A DNA stretch of 64,000 bases, taken from NCBI GenBank assembly GCA_020853755.1, contig JADYYG010000043.1, forward strand, positions 124,001-188,000, read 5' to 3'. How positions within the stretch are numbered: the first letter of the stretch is position 1; every line of letters starts with the position of its first letter. The position numbers were made by a program, and so were the translations under genes. This DNA comes from Dehalococcoidia bacterium (GTDB lineage Bacteria > Chloroflexota > Dehalococcoidia > Tepidiformales > Tepidiformaceae). Shown piece by piece: positions 29,222-37,301 of the stretch. Under the pieces are notes generated by a model. That model was not told where the DNA came from and searched no databases. It was given only the letters and a program-made list of their open reading frames with translations.

Positions 29222-29898
29222 TGGCGTTCCCCGAAAATCGCGCGGCCGACACGCACGAAGGTGGCGCCCTCTTCGATGGCCACTTCGTAATCGTTCGTCA
29301 TACCCATCGAAAGTTCGCGCAGTCCGTTCGCGGCTGCCAACTCCCTCAACTCGCGGAACACCGGGCGAACGAGTTCCGCATTGCCAACATGCGGGGCAAC
29401 CGTCATCAACCCACGAACGTCGAGGTTCGGCAGGTTCGCCGCGCACGAAAGCATCCCCGCCACTTCGGCGGGAGCAATGCCGTCCTTCGACGGTTCGGCG
29501 GCGACGTTGACTTCGATCATGATGGCTACGGGGACTGTTGCGGCGGCCGATATCGCGCGAAGCAACCGCTCCGAATCGACCGAGTGGAGTATAGCAAAGG
29601 GGCCGAGAGCGGCCCGCACCTTGTTCGTTTGCAGATGGCCGATGAGATGCCACCGAACGCCCGGCGAAGCCACCTCGGAGGCCTTCGCGATACCCTCCTG
29701 CACGCGGTTCTCCCCGAAGTCGGTCAGCCCGGCAGTGATGGCTTCGCTCACCGCTTCAGCATGCCAGGTCTTACTCACGGCGATGAGCGTGACGTCTTCC
29801 GGCAACCGGCCGGCACGTTCGCAGGCCTCCTCGATGGCGGCACGTACCGAGGCCAGCCGGGAAACGACGGTCTGGGGTTCGATGGACGAGTTGGTCAC
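29218..29898 (-). CDS. YggS-family pyridoxal phosphate homeostasis protein
   Basis: A PLP-binding, alanine-racemase-fold protein without known enzymatic activity; homologues (YggS/PLPBP) balance free PLP and amino-acid pools. It is 226 residues. The PLP lysine is Lys43 in LIAVSKTW. Further marks are FGENRVQEG, WHLIGHLQTNK, SVDSERL and the phosphate-binding SMGMTNDYE-x-AI with GRAIFG at the end. The start is GTG 29898 and overlaps the upstream stop (GTGA). It is the classic yggS-proC neighbour pair. Confidence 0.94.
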   Translation of the reverse strand: MTNSSIEPQTVVSRLASVRAAIEEACERAGRLPEDVTLIAVSKTWHAEAVSEAITAGLTDFGENRVQEGIAKASEVASPGVRWHLIGHLQTNKVRAALGPFAILHSVDSERLLRAISAAATVPVAIMIEVNVAAEPSKDGIAPAEVAGMLSCAANLPNLDVRGLMTVAPHVGNAELVRPVFRELRELAAANGLRELSMGMTNDYEVAIEEGATFVRVGRAIFGERQ

Positions 29899-30161
29899 AG
29901 GATTTCGGGCGGGTGTTTGGCTTCCCAGACGCCCCGTGCGACGAGCGCGGCAACGATGAGGGCGATAAGCCCGAGTCCGAGCCACCCGCTCACGGTGAAC
30001 GCGAAGATGATCAGGATGAGTCCGAACACGGCGCCGAAGAGGAGACCGAGCGGCAGCGCCAGCGTCTTGAACACCACGATGATGATCGCAAACGTCTCGC
30101 GCCACGATCCTTCGGGGCTGTCCTTCTTCGGTGGTTCGCCGGAGCCGTAGTAAAAGCCCAT
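29895..30161 (-). CDS. Small two-helix membrane protein, unknown function
   Basis: An 88-residue protein with a polar N-terminus (about 20 residues), two adjacent strongly hydrophobic segments (about 23-50 and 55-78) and a short polar tail. It heads the yggS-proC-yggT cluster and is coupled to yggS by a GTGA overlap. TAGACT ends 6 nt before its ATG and no ribosome site is visible, so the operon mRNA is probably leaderless. No family is recognised. Confidence 0.65.
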   Translation of the reverse strand: MGFYYGSGEPPKKDSPEGSWRETFAIIIVVFKTLALPLGLLFGAVFGLILIIFAFTVSGWLGLGLIALIVAALVARGVWEAKHPPEIL

Positions 30162-30167
30162 GCGGCT

Positions 30168-30173
30168 AGTCTA
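30168..30173 (-). promoter_or_regulatory. Start-proximal -10 element (leaderless) of the yggS-proC-yggT cluster
   Basis: TAGACT on the minus strand ends 6 nt before ATG 30161. The same hexamer and spacing occur before nuoI. Confidence 0.45.
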
Positions 30174-30284
30174 CGCCCCGGCCGGAAACACCCGGCAAGT
30201 CACGATGGCAGTGGAGAGCCAGGATCACTGCCCGGCGCTGGAAGGGTATCCGGATCGAAGGCGGCGGCCACGGCCCATGGCACG

Positions 30285-30308
30285 AAAAAGCGCCCTTCGT
30301 GGGGCGCT
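30285..30308 (-). terminator. Rho-independent terminator of infC-rpmI-rplT
   Basis: On the minus strand AGCGCCC-cacgaa-GGGCGCT is followed by TTTT: a 7-bp stem with a 6-nt loop and a U tract, 24 nt after the rplT stop. Confidence 0.8.
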
Positions 30309-30331
30309 CGTTTCGGTGCTTCGAAGTGGCG

Positions 30332-30688
30332 TTAAGCGAGAGCGGCTTTGGCCTGCCCGGCGAGCGTCTCGAAGGCGTCGGGCCGGGTGACCGCGAGGTC
30401 CGCCAGCTGCTTCCGGTCGAGTTCGACCCCGGCAACCTTGAGACCGTGGATGAGGCGGCTGTAGGTCAGGCCATGGAGGCGGGCAGCGGCGTTGATGCGC
30501 ATGATCCAGAGTTCGCGGAAGTCGCCCTTCCGGTCGCGGCGGTCCACCCAGTTGTAGCGCAGCGAGTGGAGCATGCTCTCGTTCGCCCGCTTGATGAGGC
30601 GGTGCCGCTGGCCGGCATGGCCCTTCGTGAGTTCAAGGATCTTCTTGTGGCGGCGATGCGCCGTGTAGCCACGCTTGACTCGGCTCAT
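30332..30688 (-). CDS. rplT: 50S ribosomal protein L20
   Basis: A 118-residue basic ribosomal protein that binds 23S rRNA early in 50S assembly. The family signature is present: [16 protein letters not shown], then [33 protein letters not shown] and [11 protein letters not shown]. The length is standard. It is the last gene of infC-rpmI-rplT, with a terminator downstream. In other bacteria L20 represses this operon; I see no obvious L20-binding mimic here. Confidence 0.98.
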   Translation of the reverse strand: MSRVKRGYTAHRRHKKILELTKGHAGQRHRLIKRANESMLHSLRYNWVDRRDRKGDFRELWIMRINAAARLHGLTYSRLIHGLKVAGVELDRKQLADLAVTRPDAFETLAGQAKAALA

Positions 30689-30709
30689 TGGTTCGTACTC
30701 CTCGGGGCT

Positions 30710-30907
30710 CTACTGGCCCGACAGCAGGCGCTTGATGGCCGGCGCGTGCGACGCTGCGACTTCGACGGTTCGCCCGAACTTCACGGTCACGGGCTGACGC
30801 TTCTTCCGACGGAAGTTATTCCTGCTGCCATACATTCTGACGATTTTTCCGCCACCAGTCACACGGAAGCGGCTGGCGGCGCCTTTGTGGGTCTTGAGCT
30901 TCGGCAC
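30710..30907 (-). CDS. rpmI: 50S ribosomal protein L35
   Basis: A 65-residue basic protein: PKLKTHKGAASRFRVTGGGK and FRRKKRQ are diagnostic. The GTG at 30907 is the start; it lies one base after the infC stop and gives the standard length. Longer readings extend into infC-overlapping low-complexity Thr/Met sequence and are not L35. Confidence 0.96.
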   Translation of the reverse strand: MPKLKTHKGAASRFRVTGGGKIVRMYGSRNNFRRKKRQPVTVKFGRTVEVAASHAPAIKRLLSGQ

Positions 30908-30908
30908 T

Positions 30909-31628
30909 TTAGTCTCCTGCGTCGTCGTCGTCATCGACGGCGGCGTCATCGTCTTCATAGTCGTCGTCGCCAACCACCGGCGCCGCTTCCGCAGCAGCGG
31001 TGATCGCTTCGTCTTCTTCGTCCTCCACCGGGGCCTGTCCGGCCTCGGCGGCAGCGGCAGCAGCGCGAGCCTTGGCCGCGATCTTCTTTTTGTCGGGCGC
31101 CAGGATGATGGTCATATGTCGCCCTTCGAGCATCGCGTCCTTCTCCAGGACGGCGATGTCCTCCAGCCTCGACTGCACACGGTCCAGCAACGCCTTGCCG
31201 ATCTGCGGGTGGGTGATTTCGCGCCCGCGGAACATGACCGTGACTTTGACCTTATCTCCCTGTTTTAGCAGCTTGGCCGCGGTGCGGGTTTTGAAGTCCA
31301 CATCGTGTTCATCGATCTTGGGCTTCATGCGCACTTCGCGGAGCTGGACGTTCTGCTGGTGCTTTTTGGCTTCACGCTCTTTCTTGGCCTGTTCGTATTT
31401 GAACCGGCCAAAGTCCATGAGGCGGGCGACTGGCGGGCTGGCCTGAGCAGCCACCTCCACCAGGTCTACTTCGCGCTCACGGGCCATCTGCAACGCATCT
31501 GCCGTCCGCACAATGCCGATCTGGCGGCCTTCCTCGTCGATCACGCGCAATTCCGGCACGCGGATCCGTTCATTGATCCGCGGCTCGGGCGGCGCCGGCT
31601 TCGGTGGTACTTTTGATCGCTTCCTCAA
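30909..31628 (-). CDS. infC: Translation initiation factor IF-3 with acidic C-terminal tail
   Basis: IF-3 checks start-codon pairing on the 30S subunit. The IF-3 N domain (RINERIRVPELRVIDEEG), the linker and the C domain (KIDEHDVDFKTR, VKVTVMFRGREITH) are complete. After about residue 190 comes an Ala-rich stretch, then a tail of about 40 residues rich in Asp and Glu that most IF-3 proteins lack. I place the start at TTG 31628, with GGGGAG 4 nt upstream. IF-3 genes often use rare start codons for autocontrol, so a non-ATG start is plausible; other starts cannot be excluded. Confidence 0.92.
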   Translation of the reverse strand: MRKRSKVPPKPAPPEPRINERIRVPELRVIDEEGRQIGIVRTADALQMAREREVDLVEVAAQASPPVARLMDFGRFKYEQAKKEREAKKHQQNVQLREVRMKPKIDEHDVDFKTRTAAKLLKQGDKVKVTVMFRGREITHPQIGKALLDRVQSRLEDIAVLEKDAMLEGRHMTIILAPDKKKIAAKARAAAAAAEAGQAPVEDEEDEAITAAAEAAPVVGDDDYEDDDAAVDDDDDAGD

Positions 31629-31660
31629 ACTGCTCCCCGGACAAAGATAGACAGCTTTGG

Positions 31661-31689
31661 ATAATAGCAGCGCGAGCACTTTCTGTATA
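31661..31689 (-). promoter_or_regulatory. Promoter of infC-rpmI-rplT
   Basis: On the minus strand TATACA (31689-31684) and TATTAT (31666-31661) are 17 bp apart. Transcription from about 31654 gives a leader of about 26 nt. It is divergent from galU. Confidence 0.5.
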
Positions 31690-31711
31690 TCCGCCAACCA
31701 CCCGGCACGCC

Positions 31712-31717
31712 TACCAT
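31712..31717 (+). promoter_or_regulatory. Start-proximal -10 element (leaderless) of galU
   Basis: TACCAT ends 7 nt before ATG 31725, with no ribosome site between them. This favours ATG 31725 over the ATG at 31716, which overlaps the hexamer. Confidence 0.35.
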
Positions 31718-31724
31718 GGGGGCG

Positions 31725-32597
31725 ATGCAACCCGTTACCACCGCAGTCATCCTCGCCGCCGGCCTCGGTACGCGCATGCTCCCGGCCACCAAGTCAGTCC
31801 CCAAGGAAATGCTGCCGATCGTCGATCGGCCGCTCGTGCAGTACTGCGTGGAAGAAGCCATCGCGGCCGGCATTAAGCGCATTGTCTTCGTCACCGCCAA
31901 GGGGAAGGAAGCTATCCGCGAGCACTTCCAGGCCGGTGCGCGGGTCGAACTCGCGGTGCGCGAAACGGGCAACGTAGCGCTCGCCGAGGACCTCGCCCGC
32001 ATCGGCGCAGCGGCCAGCTTCGAATACGTCAACCAGGAGCGCCAGCTCGGCATCGCCCACGCCGTGAACTGCGCCCGCTCCCACCTCGAAGGCGCCCCGT
32101 TCGCCCTCATGTTCCCGGATGACCTCCTCCTCGGGCCGGTCTCCTGCGTGAGCGAACTGTGCGGCGCGTACGCGCAGACCGGCGGCAGCGTCATCGCCGT
32201 CGAGCCTGTCGCCGACGAGGATGTCCCCCAGTACGGCATCGTCGACCCGGAGGATTCAGCGAATCCTGCTCGCCTTCGCCGTGTGGTCGAAAAGCCCCGG
32301 CTCGCGGATGCGCCGTCGCGGCTGGGGATTGTCGGCCGCTACATCCTGAGCGAAACCATCTTTACCCACATCGACCGCATCCCTGCCGGCGCGAACGGCG
32401 AGCTGCAGATCACCGACGCCCTCGCGAGCCAGATCGCAGCCGGCGAAACGGTCTCATCGTTCCAGTTCTCTGGCCGCCGGTTCGATACTGGCCGCCCACT
32501 CGGGTACCTTACTGCTGCGGTTGCCGCAGCCATGGAGCGGCCGGGCCTCTCGGATGCCCTGCGCGATCGCCTGGTCCCACTCCTCGCCGAAGGGTGA
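31725..32597 (+). CDS. galU: UTP-glucose-1-phosphate uridylyltransferase
   Basis: It makes UDP-glucose from UTP and glucose-1-phosphate. The nucleotidyltransferase signature is AVILAAGLGTRMLPATKSVPK, split by its G-x-G-T-R loop, followed by EMLPIVDRPLVQY. QERQLGIAHAV, FPDDLLLG and the C-terminal FDTGRPLGYL are also typical of GalU. It is 290 residues from ATG 31725, or 293 from 31716. Its product could feed glycan synthesis; bacterial GlgA normally uses ADP-glucose, and glgC is not in this window. Confidence 0.94.
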   Translation: MQPVTTAVILAAGLGTRMLPATKSVPKEMLPIVDRPLVQYCVEEAIAAGIKRIVFVTAKGKEAIREHFQAGARVELAVRETGNVALAEDLARIGAAASFEYVNQERQLGIAHAVNCARSHLEGAPFALMFPDDLLLGPVSCVSELCGAYAQTGGSVIAVEPVADEDVPQYGIVDPEDSANPARLRRVVEKPRLADAPSRLGIVGRYILSETIFTHIDRIPAGANGELQITDALASQIAAGETVSSFQFSGRRFDTGRPLGYLTAAVAAAMERPGLSDALRDRLVPLLAEG

Positions 32598-32604
32598 AAC
32601 CCGC

Positions 32605-33963
32605 ATGCGCATTCTCGCCATTGGCTATCCGCTCCCGAACGTTGCCATCGACAACTACAACGCGCTGACCGCGCCCAGCTACAACGACTACGACGCCCTC
32701 ATCGTCGACCCGGCCAGCATCACCCGCGTGGCGAAGGAACTGGCAAGCGGCGAAGCGCAGTACGACGCCTTCGACGACCGGCCAGTGCTGAACGCCCCCA
32801 CAACGGCCTCGTCAGTTTCAGCAGCGGAGCAACTTCGGCGGCGTGCTGAAGAAGCCCGGCGCCTCCTCGAAGCGGGCGGGCTTGTCGTCGTGCTTGGACG
32901 GCCGGATGCGACGGAGAGCGGGATTCTCGGGTTCGAAGGGTGCGACCGCTACCACTGGCTGCCGGCCCCGGCGGGACTCTCCTGGAGTCCGCCCCACCTG
33001 AAGCCAGCGGAAGGCAAGACCGTGCGCATCGTTGCGGAAGACCACCCGTTCACGGCGGTGCTCCGCGGCGCTCGGGACGACATTCGCTACCGGGCCGCCT
33101 TCGACGACCGCCAGGCCGAAGTCCGGCGGCACGGGAAGGTCATCGCCACGGGCGGCGCCGGCATCCCGATTGCGATGGAGTTCCCGGTGCTCGGCGGGCA
33201 GGTGGTTTTCCTGCCGATCATGGCCGACAGCCCGTACGCCAACCGGTCCGAGCTTGCCGAGGCGCTCGTCGACGCCTGCCGCCAGCACGCAGGCAGCGAG
33301 CACGGGGCGGCCGCGCCCTACTGGGTGCGGGCACAGGCGCTGCCCGGCCTCGAACAGGTCGAAGCAGAGTTGGAAGAAGCCGAAACCGCCGCCAGTGAAG
33401 CCCGCGCCCACGCCGACGCCGTTCGCGACCGCCACGACCTGCTGGCGAAGCACCGCCGCTTGCTCTGGGAAGACGGCCCGCAGTTCGCCGGCGCCGTTGT
33501 CGACGCGCTCCGGCTCGTCGGATTCACGGTGCAGCACACAGCGGGTGACCCCATCTTGCTGGAGCACGAAGGCCACCGGGCGTTCCTCGAAGTCGAAAGT
33601 TCCCGCGAACAGGTCGTGGAATGGCCCTACATCCGGCTCCAACGCCGCCTCGAGCAGCACCTCTTGAAGCAGAGCGAACTCCTGAAGGGCGTCATTGTCG
33701 CGAACGGCTGGCGCGAGAAGGACCCGGAGGAGCGCGAGGAGGAACTCAGCGCGCCGCTGCGAATCGCCTGCGAGAACTACCGGTACGCGCTCTTCAGCGC
33801 CCGTTCCCTGTTCGAACTCGTACGCCGGGCACTCGCCGGCGCCGATGACGCCAGCCTGCTGGCCGCGCGGCGGCGTGTCATGAACGGCGCGGGTTTCCTG
33901 AACCTCACAGAGCCGGGGAGTGAAACGAATGAGGAACAACCGGAGCGCGGCCCGATCTTCTGA
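32605..33963 (+). CDS. Uncharacterised coiled-coil protein with possible PD-(D/E)XK nuclease fold
   Basis: A 452-residue protein. Residues 1-230 form an alpha/beta domain (MRILAIGYPLPN, ALIVDPASI, LVVVLGRPDATESGILGFEG) that reads like a glutamine-amidotransferase or receiver-like fold without catalytic motifs. Residues about 248-290 are a Glu/Ala/Arg coiled coil. Residues about 295-375 look like a restriction-endonuclease-like core: FTVQHTAGDPILLEHEG with Asp315, then FLEVESS (Glu329, Glu331, no usual Lys), a helix, and LKGVIVANGWREKDPEER. That last segment is a pattern I associate with such folds. No partner gene is evident. ATG 32605 follows the galU stop by 7 nt, so it is co-transcribed with galU. 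Confidence 0.6.
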   Translation: MRILAIGYPLPNVAIDNYNALTAPSYNDYDALIVDPASITRVAKELASGEAQYDAFDDRPVLNAPTTASSVSAAEQLRRRAEEARRLLEAGGLVVVLGRPDATESGILGFEGCDRYHWLPAPAGLSWSPPHLKPAEGKTVRIVAEDHPFTAVLRGARDDIRYRAAFDDRQAEVRRHGKVIATGGAGIPIAMEFPVLGGQVVFLPIMADSPYANRSELAEALVDACRQHAGSEHGAAAPYWVRAQALPGLEQVEAELEEAETAASEARAHADAVRDRHDLLAKHRRLLWEDGPQFAGAVVDALRLVGFTVQHTAGDPILLEHEGHRAFLEVESSREQVVEWPYIRLQRRLEQHLLKQSELLKGVIVANGWREKDPEEREEELSAPLRIACENYRYALFSARSLFELVRRALAGADDASLLAARRRVMNGAGFLNLTEPGSETNEEQPERGPIF

Positions 33964-33997
33964 CCAGGACCGCTACCGCTGCGTCAACGTGGAGCGG

Positions 33998-34003
33998 TAA
34001 GCT
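33998..34003 (+). promoter_or_regulatory. Start-proximal -10 element (leaderless) of the cupin gene
   Basis: TAAGCT ends 7 nt before ATG 34011; no ribosome site is seen at normal distance. Confidence 0.35.
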
Positions 34004-34010
34004 TCGAACC

Positions 34011-34397
34011 ATGGTCAAAATCATTCGCCCCAACGAACGCGACAGCGGCACCGCCCAAACCCCCGGCATGGTGCGGCAGTCGGGTATCTCCAATACCCTC
34101 ACCGGCTCGGAAGGGCTCTGGATGGGCACCGCCGTGAACTCGCCCGGGGCCTGCTCAGCGGCGCACCACCACGGCAGCAACGAATCCGGCATCTACATCC
34201 TGCGCGGGCGTGTGCGGTTCCGCTGGGGCGAAAAGCTCGAGCATGACGCCATCGCCGAACCGGGAGACTTCATCTTCGTGCCGCCCTATGAAGTGCACAT
34301 GGAAGAGAACATGGACCAGGACGGCGAGGCCGAGCTGCTGCTCGCGCGGAACAGCCAGGAACAGATCGTGGTCAACGTCCCGGACCCGCGAGGATAG
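34011..34397 (+). CDS. Cupin-domain protein
   Basis: A 128-residue single-domain cupin. Motif 1 is AAHHHGSNESGIYILRG with metal-binding His residues and a Glu. Motif 2 is PGDFIFVPPYEVHMEEN with the last His. Such small cupins may be dioxygenases, isomerases or ligand sensors; the reaction cannot be assigned. It is convergent with the RAM-domain gene. Confidence 0.82.
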   Translation: MVKIIRPNERDSGTAQTPGMVRQSGISNTLTGSEGLWMGTAVNSPGACSAAHHHGSNESGIYILRGRVRFRWGEKLEHDAIAEPGDFIFVPPYEVHMEENMDQDGEAELLLARNSQEQIVVNVPDPRG

Positions 34398-34430
34398 CGA
34401 GCCGGGAACGGACGGCTTCGGACCGGGTAA

Positions 34431-34670
34431 CTAGCCGGCTTCGGGGAAGGTTACGCAGGTCGTCGTGCTTTCGATGCCGTCGACGGCGCGGATGTGCTTG
34501 CTGATGACGGCCGGCACATCGGTCAGGGCAGCGACTTCGACCACCGCGACAATGTCGTACGGCCCCATGACCTGGTAGACCTCACTGATGCCGTCCACGG
34601 CGCGGAGGCTGGCGAAAACGTCAACCGTCTTCGCAGGGTCGACGACGATCAGGACGAACGCTTTGATCAC
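34431..34670 (-). CDS. Stand-alone Lrp/AsnC ligand-binding (RAM) domain protein
   Basis: A 79-residue protein matching only the C-terminal ligand-binding domain of Lrp/AsnC regulators (AFVLIVVDPAKTVDVFASL, EVYQVMGPYDIVAVVEV). There is no DNA-binding helix-turn-helix. Stand-alone RAM proteins form ring oligomers and bind amino acids. The start is GTG 34670 with a GGAG site upstream. No partner regulator is nearby. Confidence 0.85.
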   Translation of the reverse strand: MIKAFVLIVVDPAKTVDVFASLRAVDGISEVYQVMGPYDIVAVVEVAALTDVPAVISKHIRAVDGIESTTTCVTFPEAG

Positions 34671-34820
34671 AGTACCAGCTCCGTTCTGGGCTCCAGCCCA
34701 TGCGATGCGCTCAACCTAGCATCTGAAGATTTCCGACAGGTTTCGCGGGGCAAGGGTGCACCAATGTTCCCGGCGGCCGGATGGGCCGTTGAGGCCTGAG
34801 TTTCCGCCCATTCGGACGGG

Positions 34821-36647
34821 TCAGTCCTCGCGCAGTTTGAGGACGGCCATGAACGCTTCCTGCGGGATCTCCACGTTGCCCACGCGCTTCATCTTCTTCT
34901 TGCCCTCTGCCTGCTTCTCCAGCAGCTTCCGCTTTCTCGTGATGTCGCCGCCGTAGCACTTCGCCAGTACGTTCTTCCGCATGGCGCGGATGGTTTCACG
35001 CGCGATGATCTTGCCGCCAACCGCGGCCTGCAGCGGGACGTCGAACATCTGGCGAGGGATAAGGTCTCGCAGCTTGGAAACCAGAACACGTCCCTCGCGG
35101 TCGGCATTGCTCGAATGGGTAATGAGCGAGAGTGCGTCGACCGGCACGCCGTTGACGAGGATGTCGACCTTCACGAGGCGGGCCGGACGGTACTCCTTGA
35201 GCTGGTAGTCGAGGCTCGCATAGCCGCTGGTCGAACCCTTGAGGTGGTCGTAAAAGTCGACCAGGATCTCCGCCATCGGCACGTCATATTCGAGGAGGAC
35301 GCGGGCCTCGCCGGGCGCGACATCGCTTTCGGCCTCGAGGAACTCCATGCGGAGGAACTGGCCGCGGCGACCGGTCACGAGGTCCATCACCTGGCCGATG
35401 TAGCGGCTAGGGGTAATCACATCGATGTTCGCCCACGGCTCGGAGATGGTCATGACCTTCGAGGGATCCGGCAGGTCTGCCGGGTTGTCGACGATGACCT
35501 CTTCGTTGTTCGTCAGTTGGACGTGGTACTCAACGCTCGGTGCGGTGGTCAGCAGGCTGAGCCCGTACTCCCGCTCGAGCCGCTCGCCGATGATTTCGAG
35601 GTGGAGGAGGCCGAGGAAGCCGCAGCGGAAGCCGAATCCGAGGGCGACCGACGACTCTGGTTCGTAGACCAGTGAGGCGTCGTTGAGGACCAGCTTGGCA
35701 AGGGCCTCGCGCAGGTCCTGGTACTGGTCCGAGTTCGTCGGGTAGATGCCGGCGAAGACCATTGGTTTGGCCTGCCGGTAGCCGGGAAGAGCCTCAGCCG
35801 CAGGTGCGCCCCGCAGCGTGATGGTGTCGCCCACGCGGCAGTCCGCAACATCCTTCATGCCGGTCGCCACGTATCCCACTTCACCGCATTCGAGTGCGGG
35901 GAGGGCGCGCATCGCCGGGTTAAACGTCCCGAACTCGAGGGGTTCAAACTCGGAGCCGGTCTGCATCAGGGCAAGGTCGGCGCGGCCTGACATCCGGCCA
36001 TCAAAGACTCGGACGTGCGCCACAACGCCCTTGTAGGCGTCGTACTTCGAGTCGAAGATGAGCGCCTTGAGCGGAGCTTCCGGGTTGCCCTTCGGCGGCG
36101 GGATGCGCTGGACGATGGCCTCGAGAATGGCCGGGACACCCGTACCGTCTTTCGCGCTCGCGGCGATCATCTCGTCCTGGTCGAAGCCGATGACGCGTTC
36201 CAGTTCGGCAGAGACGCGCTCAGGCTCGGCGTGCGGCAGGTCAATTTTGTTGAGGACCGGGATGAGCTTGAGGTCGAGGTTCATCGCCAGGTAGACGTTG
36301 GCGAGCGTCTGCGCCTCGATGCCCTGAGACGCATCGACCACGAGCAGGGCGCCCTCGCAGGCAGCCAGGCTGCGCGAGACTTCGTACGTGAAGTCCACGT
36401 GGCCCGGGGTGTCGATCAAGTTCAGTTCGTACGTGTCGCCATCGCTCGCGGTGTAGCTCATGCGGGCCGCCGCGGCTTTGATGGTGATGCCTTTTTCCCG
36501 TTCGAGGTCCATCGAATCCAGCAGCTGCTCCGCCATGTCGCGCTTCGAAACCGTGCCAGTCACTTCAAGCAGGCGGTCCGCCAGCGTCGACTTGCCATGG
36601 TCGATATGCGCGATGATGCAGAAGTTGCGAATGCGGGATTGATCCAC
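34821..36647 (-). CDS. lepA: Elongation factor 4 (LepA)
   Basis: A ribosomal back-translocating GTPase of 608 residues. The G motifs are complete: [31 protein letters not shown]. The LepA-specific C-terminal domain ends with [17 protein letters not shown] and [15 protein letters not shown]. The start is GTG 36647; TACACT ends 6 nt before it and there is no ribosome site, so the mRNA is probably leaderless. Confidence 0.97.
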   Translation of the reverse strand: MDQSRIRNFCIIAHIDHGKSTLADRLLEVTGTVSKRDMAEQLLDSMDLEREKGITIKAAAARMSYTASDGDTYELNLIDTPGHVDFTYEVSRSLAACEGALLVVDASQGIEAQTLANVYLAMNLDLKLIPVLNKIDLPHAEPERVSAELERVIGFDQDEMIAASAKDGTGVPAILEAIVQRIPPPKGNPEAPLKALIFDSKYDAYKGVVAHVRVFDGRMSGRADLALMQTGSEFEPLEFGTFNPAMRALPALECGEVGYVATGMKDVADCRVGDTITLRGAPAAEALPGYRQAKPMVFAGIYPTNSDQYQDLREALAKLVLNDASLVYEPESSVALGFGFRCGFLGLLHLEIIGERLEREYGLSLLTTAPSVEYHVQLTNNEEVIVDNPADLPDPSKVMTISEPWANIDVITPSRYIGQVMDLVTGRRGQFLRMEFLEAESDVAPGEARVLLEYDVPMAEILVDFYDHLKGSTSGYASLDYQLKEYRPARLVKVDILVNGVPVDALSLITHSSNADREGRVLVSKLRDLIPRQMFDVPLQAAVGGKIIARETIRAMRKNVLAKCYGGDITRKRKLLEKQAEGKKKMKRVGNVEIPQEAFMAVLKLRED

Positions 36648-36653
36648 GAAACG

Positions 36654-36659
36654 AGTGTA
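36654..36659 (-). promoter_or_regulatory. Start-proximal -10 element (leaderless) of lepA
   Basis: TACACT on the minus strand ends 6 nt before GTG 36647, with no Shine-Dalgarno between. Confidence 0.4.
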
Positions 36660-36702
36660 GGGGAGGGCCGTGTTAGGCGTTGACTCGGCTCAAGCGGCAC
36701 CG

Positions 36703-36924
36703 TCAGAGGAGTGCGATGAACTCGTCCACGCTGAGGCCCGCCTTCCTTATCTGGTCTGGCAGGAGGCCGGGAGCCAGTTCCCGATGCTGCGGTATTGATA
36801 GCGAGAGAATGGACCCCTCCTTGAGAAGCACTACGTAGCTCCCTCGTTGCCTCGAAACACGCCACCCAGCCCGTTCCAGCGCGCGCACGGGTTCCGCTCC
36901 GGACACCCTGGGGAGATTAGGCAA
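36703..36924 (-). CDS. hicA: HicA-family toxin lacking the usual catalytic His
   Basis: HicA toxins are small double-stranded-RNA-binding-fold mRNA interferases. The 73-residue protein has the family layout: SGAEPVRALERAGW, RQRGSYVVL, SIPQHRELAPGLL, and RKAGLSVDEFIALL. In studied HicA proteins the active residue is the His of the GSH motif; here position 30 is Tyr. The toxin may be inactive or use another residue. It overlaps hicB by 8 bp and lies downstream of it. Confidence 0.85.
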   Translation of the reverse strand: MPNLPRVSGAEPVRALERAGWRVSRQRGSYVVLLKEGSILSLSIPQHRELAPGLLPDQIRKAGLSVDEFIALL

Positions 36925-37129
36925 GCGCCGGGATCTCTACTTCGCGCACATCGATCGTAAGTGGAAGACCGGCTTCTTTCCGTGCCTCCAAACACAGCGC
37001 GATAGCTTCCCGGATGTTCTCGATGGCTTCGTCCTCTGTCCGCCCCTGGCTTGCGCACCCGGGGATGGCCGGGCACTCGACGACGATCCAGCCGTCCTCG
37101 TCGCGATACATCGTTATTGCCCGCTTCAT
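36917..37129 (-). CDS. hicB: HicB-family antitoxin
   Basis: A 70-residue HicB with the partial RNase H-like fold (YRDEDGWIVVECPAIPGCASQG, then EDEAIENIREAIALCLE). There is no C-terminal DNA-binding domain, so autoregulation may need another factor. The order antitoxin then toxin and the 8-bp overlap with hicA are typical for one hicBA class. TAAGAT ends 6 nt before the ATG; a GGAG lies about 13 nt upstream, rather far for a ribosome site. Confidence 0.87.
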   Translation of the reverse strand: MKRAITMYRDEDGWIVVECPAIPGCASQGRTEDEAIENIREAIALCLEARKEAGLPLTIDVREVEIPALA

Positions 37130-37135
37130 GCCAAC

Positions 37136-37141
37136 ATCTTA
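37136..37141 (-). promoter_or_regulatory. Start-proximal -10 element (leaderless) of hicBA
   Basis: TAAGAT on the minus strand, 5 of 6 to consensus, ends 6 nt before ATG 37129. Confidence 0.4.
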
Positions 37142-37301
37142 CTCCGCATGCGATGCGCACAGCGGGGGCTTTCGGCGGCCGACGCTCCTCGCACTCCCCG
37201 TCATCACCAATCACGAATCAGCCATCGAGAATCCTCATCCGCCGTAACACGCTGCCGTGGTACGCTCGGGTACCGCAAATACCACTGTCCCTGGAGTCTG
37301 T

